DNA of 6,851 nucleotides, taken from assembly GCA_903918555.1 (NCBI GenBank), contig CAIXEV010000541.1, forward strand, positions 1 to 6,851, read 5' to 3'. The notes under the pieces are model-generated. The model was not told the origin of the DNA, ran no database searches, and worked only from the letters and a program-made list of their open reading frames with translations. A program made the translations under genes and the position numbers. This DNA comes from an uncultured bacterium (GTDB lineage: Bacteria; Planctomycetota; Phycisphaerae; Phycisphaerales; SM1A02). This document shows positions 4,361 through 6,851 of the stretch, one piece after another (within the stretch, counting starts at the first letter, position 1; every line of letters begins with the position of its first letter).

Positions 4361-5764
4361 TCAGAAGCTCACCGAGATCTGCGCCTGGATGGTCCACTGG
4401 CCGTCCTCGCCCGTGGCGTCCTGCAGCCAGTTGTTCTCAGCGCCTTCCTTGATCCACTGTCCTGCGACGATCGGGTCGAACGCGTAGCCGAACGCGCCCT
4501 GGAGCTTGGCGCGGTTGCGGCTGAAGTACCAGTTGGCGCCGGTGGTGACCGCCGAGAAGGCGTTGGCGAAGATCGCGGTGGACTGGCCGTCGAGGTCGCC
4601 GTACTCGTAGCGGGCGACGAGCTCGACATCGTCGGCCACGAAGACGCCGCCGCCGAGCTCGAAGCCCATCGGGTTCTGGCCGTTGCCCTGCGGATCGAAG
4701 AGATAGCCAGCCGCGAACAGGTTCGCGCCGCCGAAGTCGGCGGCGGCGTCGAGGGTCGCCATGAACGCGCTGTTCGCGCTCGCCTCGTTGGTCTGATCCC
4801 ACTCGACCGCGCCGCCGACGCGGAGCCCGAACTCCTCGCCGCGCCACGACTGCTGGTCCTTGAACTGATCCCACGAGCCCGCGACCTTCCAGTCGACGCG
4901 CGCGCCGAGTCCGTACTGGTAGCCGGGCGAATCGGTGGTGAAGTCGCGGTTCTGCGTGTACGGGCCGTTGTCGTAGAGGCCCTGGACGCGCAGCGCGTCC
5001 GACTCCCACGCGAGCTTCACGCCCTGCGTGTAGCCGAGGTTGAAGTAGTAGGCGATGGTCGAGCGGTCGATGAACTGGAGGTTGCCCGCGTCGATCTCGA
5101 GCGAGGCGTTGTGCGTCGACTGGAACTGGCCGGCGGTGAGCGTGAGGCCGTTTCCGAAGTCCTTCGCGATCCACGCGTCGGCGAGCACCGGGCCGTTCGC
5201 CGCGACGAAAGGCGCCGCGTAGAACTCGGCGTCACCGGTGTAGTCGAGGTAGTACGCGACCTTGTAGGTCCAGGATGGGTCGACCACATTGCCCGCGAGC
5301 GTCAGCCGCGTGCGCTTGTTCTGGAAGCCCCAGGTGTCGTTCTCGCCGAGGAACGCGGGCAGCGCCCCTTGACGGGAGTTGATGGTCCAGCGCGCCTGCT
5401 CGAGCAGCGAGAGGTTCGCGGAGTAGTTGCCGTCGGCGCTTCGGATGAAGAAGCCGCCCTTCGCGGCGTCGTAGCCCGCGGTGGCGCCGTCGCCGCGCAG
5501 CGAGGCGCGGGCGCCTGCATCGGCGAGGACATCCGCCACGATGGCGCGGACCTGCGCGGCGCGCTCCTCGGTGAGCCATGCGTCCGCACCCTGCGCGCGA
5601 AGCTCGGCCAGGTCGCGGTGGAGTTGGTCGAGCTCGCGCGCGAGCGTCGACTCGCTCGGCGCGCTTGTACTCGCGCCGAGCGCCGTGGTGTGGATGAGCG
5701 CCAGAGCAAGGCAGGTCGCGCACGGCGGGGCGAATGAACGGCGGGCGGCAGAGTCTCGGCGCAT
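4361..5764 (-). CDS. Outer-membrane porin, OprO/OprP-like phosphate-selective porin family, 467 aa
   Basis: The N-terminus is an export signal: a basic n-region (R2, R3, R8, R9), a hydrophobic core at about residues 15-29, and a likely signal-peptidase cut after A28-L29-G30. Residues 39-58 then form a leucine-heptad coiled coil (L41, L45, L48, L52, L55), which could help trimerisation. Next is a helical stretch from W63-L-T-E-E-R to about L89, a segment I associate with planctomycete porins. From about residue 100 to the end the sequence alternates in short amphipathic strands typical of a beta-barrel, including a TWGFQNKRTRLTLAG block and many aromatic-bounded strands, and ends in the outer-membrane signature QISVSF with terminal Phe467. 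The overall pattern resembles Pfam porin O/P proteins. Substrate cannot be told; phosphate selectivity of the family should not be assumed. ATG 5764 gives a proper signal peptide. There is no clear Shine-Dalgarno sequence, but TAGAGT ends 7 nt upstream. No phosphate-transport genes are in view. Confidence 0.85.
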   Translation of the reverse strand: MRRDSAARRSFAPPCATCLALALIHTTALGASTSAPSESTLARELDQLHRDLAELRAQGADAWLTEERAAQVRAIVADVLADAGARASLRGDGATAGYDAAKGGFFIRSADGNYSANLSLLEQARWTINSRQGALPAFLGENDTWGFQNKRTRLTLAGNVVDPSWTYKVAYYLDYTGDAEFYAAPFVAANGPVLADAWIAKDFGNGLTLTAGQFQSTHNASLEIDAGNLQFIDRSTIAYYFNLGYTQGVKLAWESDALRVQGLYDNGPYTQNRDFTTDSPGYQYGLGARVDWKVAGSWDQFKDQQSWRGEEFGLRVGGAVEWDQTNEASANSAFMATLDAAADFGGANLFAAGYLFDPQGNGQNPMGFELGGGVFVADDVELVARYEYGDLDGQSTAIFANAFSAVTTGANWYFSRNRAKLQGAFGYAFDPIVAGQWIKEGAENNWLQDATGEDGQWTIQAQISVSF

Positions 5765-5771
5765 GGCCGAG

Positions 5772-5777
5772 ACTCTA
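5772..5777 (-). promoter_or_regulatory. Candidate -10 box (TAGAGT) of the porin gene
   Basis: TAGAGT (4 of 6 matches to TATAAT) ends 7 nt before the porin ATG, the spacing expected for transcription beginning at the start codon. The intergenic gap to the upstream gene's stop is only 51 bp. No convincing -35 is seen. Confidence 0.38.
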
Positions 5778-5815
5778 CCGCCGCGTGGCCCGTTGCAGGG
5801 GACTATTCCGGCGGG

Positions 5816-6851
5816 TCACGGCGCCGACAGGCCCCAGGCTGCCAGCACGATCGCCAGATCGTTGCCGTTGACGGCGCCGTCGCCGTCGATGTCGTCGGGC
5901 GACGCTCCGGTCGAGCCCCAAGAAGCGAGGACCATCGCGAGGTCGTCACCGTTGACGGTCCAGTCGCGGTTGACATCGCCCTCGAAGGTCTGTGGGAAGT
6001 CTGGCAGCGGGATCACCGGAGGATTGGTGTTCGGTTGCTGTGGAATGCCATCTGCGATCGTCACCGACCGAGACGCCTTCGCATTGCCGCGTTTGGAAAC
6101 CGACACGACAAGCTCGTGCGTGCGAATCTCGTCGCTTGTGAAGACGCACACGCGTGCTTCATAGGAGCCGATGCCGCCGTAGGTGTGCGGATTGGCGCCC
6201 GGGACCGCGCGGACGACGGTGCCGTCGCCGTAGTCGATCATCACGGCGACATCGTTGCTGAAGGCGAGGTTGAACACGAGCGTCCCACCGGCGCCGAGCT
6301 TTACCGAACCGAGCGCATGCGGCGCAAACGGCATGCCGAGCTGCGTTGCCAGGACCTCGGGGTGCGAGCCGAGCAGCCCAAGAGTCAGATCCATGTCGAA
6401 TCCATTGGGGTCGATCGGCGGATCCTGGAATTGGTTTCCCGAGACGATGTAGCCGCAGTCAGGGGGTTGGATCCCGTTCAGGAGCATGTCGTGAAAGGTC
6501 TGCTTGAGCTTGCGCGGGCATGGGCATCCGAGATGACCGACTGTGTTTGGGAGCCAAAGGCCTGCGGCGGAGAAGATCTCGCGCACAAAGACGACGCAGT
6601 TGTCGGTGCATCCGTGGAAGTCGCGGCATCGGTTGGGCGGCATCTGCGCGAGAGCGAGGCGAAGTCCGCTGACATACTGCGCCGTTGTCACGGGATACCA
6701 CAGCGTGTAGTCGGCCATGCGGTTCGTGTCGTCGCGGAGCTCGCCGGGATTCCTGTACCCAGGCTGCCTCGGATACTTGCCCACCGCAATCCGGCATGGC
6801 CCCGGAATCTGCGGGTCGCAGTCGCTGCGGACGCTCTTCCACTGCACTAGC
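5816..6851 (-). CDS. Exported protein with PKD-like domain and C-terminal dockerin-like repeats (5' end outside window)
   Basis: The frame is open through the right edge (a CTA codon precedes the first possible GTG start at 6847) and no signal peptide is visible, so the true start very likely lies outside. Counting from that GTG, residues 1-175 are cysteine-rich (C10, C18, C74, C80, C84, C108, C110, C131) and include C80-T-D-N-C84-V-V-F-V-R followed by S-A-A-G-L-W-L-P. That NCxxF-helix-AAG pattern resembles the catalytic-cysteine helix of NlpC/P60- or papain-like folds, a weak resemblance only. Residues about 180-252 look like a PKD/immunoglobulin-like domain (D205-Y-G-D-G-T, H221-T-Y-G-G-I-G-S-Y). 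A proline-rich linker leads to two dockerin/EF-hand-like calcium-binding repeats from residue 291: GDVNRDWTVNGDDLAMVLASWG and DIDGDGAVNGNDLAIVLAAWG. This C-terminal module is common on extracellular Phycisphaerae proteins. The cellular location is probably the surface or outside; the activity is unknown. Confidence 0.82.
   Translation of the reverse strand, partial: LVQWKSVRSDCDPQIPGPCRIAVGKYPRQPGYRNPGELRDDTNRMADYTLWYPVTTAQYVSGLRLALAQMPPNRCRDFHGCTDNCVVFVREIFSAAGLWLPNTVGHLGCPCPRKLKQTFHDMLLNGIQPPDCGYIVSGNQFQDPPIDPNGFDMDLTLGLLGSHPEVLATQLGMPFAPHALGSVKLGAGGTLVFNLAFSNDVAVMIDYGDGTVVRAVPGANPHTYGGIGSYEARVCVFTSDEIRTHELVVSVSKRGNAKASRSVTIADGIPQQPNTNPPVIPLPDFPQTFEGDVNRDWTVNGDDLAMVLASWGSTGASPDDIDGDGAVNGNDLAIVLAAWGLSAP

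Noticed and set aside
5840..5990. Imperfect DNA repeat around GTTGACGG
   Set aside because: It reflects the two homologous dockerin-like protein repeats rather than an independent DNA element.
1..6851. CRISPR arrays, insertion sequences, phage genes, defence or toxin-antitoxin loci
   Set aside because: No direct-repeat array, transposase, integrase or paired toxin-like frames were seen. The two tRNA genes have no adjacent integrase or duplicated 3' end that would suggest an integrated element.

Overview
The window looks like ordinary chromosomal DNA from a GC-rich planctomycete, most likely of the class Phycisphaerae. Three things point there: a large single-gene prepilin-type protein ending in SPGKDG...YDD...FGGG, a protein ending in a two-repeat dockerin-like module with the DLAxVLAxWG signature, and an OprP-type porin with a long helical N-terminal region. 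This lineage call rests on family resemblance only; no rRNA or other marker is present.

Layout, left to right. Everything is on the minus strand except the cardiolipin synthase gene. Positions 39-2154, read right to left, form a run of tRNA-Arg(CCU), a previously easy-to-miss 47-residue membrane protein, the tRNA 2'-O-methyltransferase TrmL and a secreted-pilin-like protein. Positions 2187-2612 encode a four-helix membrane protein of unknown function. It diverges from the cardiolipin synthase gene cls (2634-4133, plus strand), with only 21 bp between the two start codons. cls converges on tRNA-Met(CAU) (4207-4281), with a strong hairpin between them. Further right are an outer-membrane porin (4361-5764) and the 3' end of a gene for an exported PKD/dockerin-like protein that runs off the right edge.

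The genes do not form one pathway. Two act on the envelope (cls makes cardiolipin, the porin is an outer-membrane channel), two more are exported or surface-attached (prepilin and dockerin-like protein), and the rest serve translation (two tRNAs and TrmL). I see no phage, transposon, CRISPR, toxin-antitoxin or defence locus, and no clear new multi-gene system.

The most informative pattern is regulatory. Four start codons (prepilin, 141-aa membrane protein, cls, porin) have a TANNNT box ending 6-10 nt upstream, as expected for leaderless or nearly leaderless transcripts. The two genes with a good Shine-Dalgarno sequence at normal spacing (47-aa protein, trmL) lack such a box at that distance. 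In the cls divergent gap the two boxes are the same 7-bp symmetric sequence. Both tRNA genes also share a TATACT promoter and a similar short leader.
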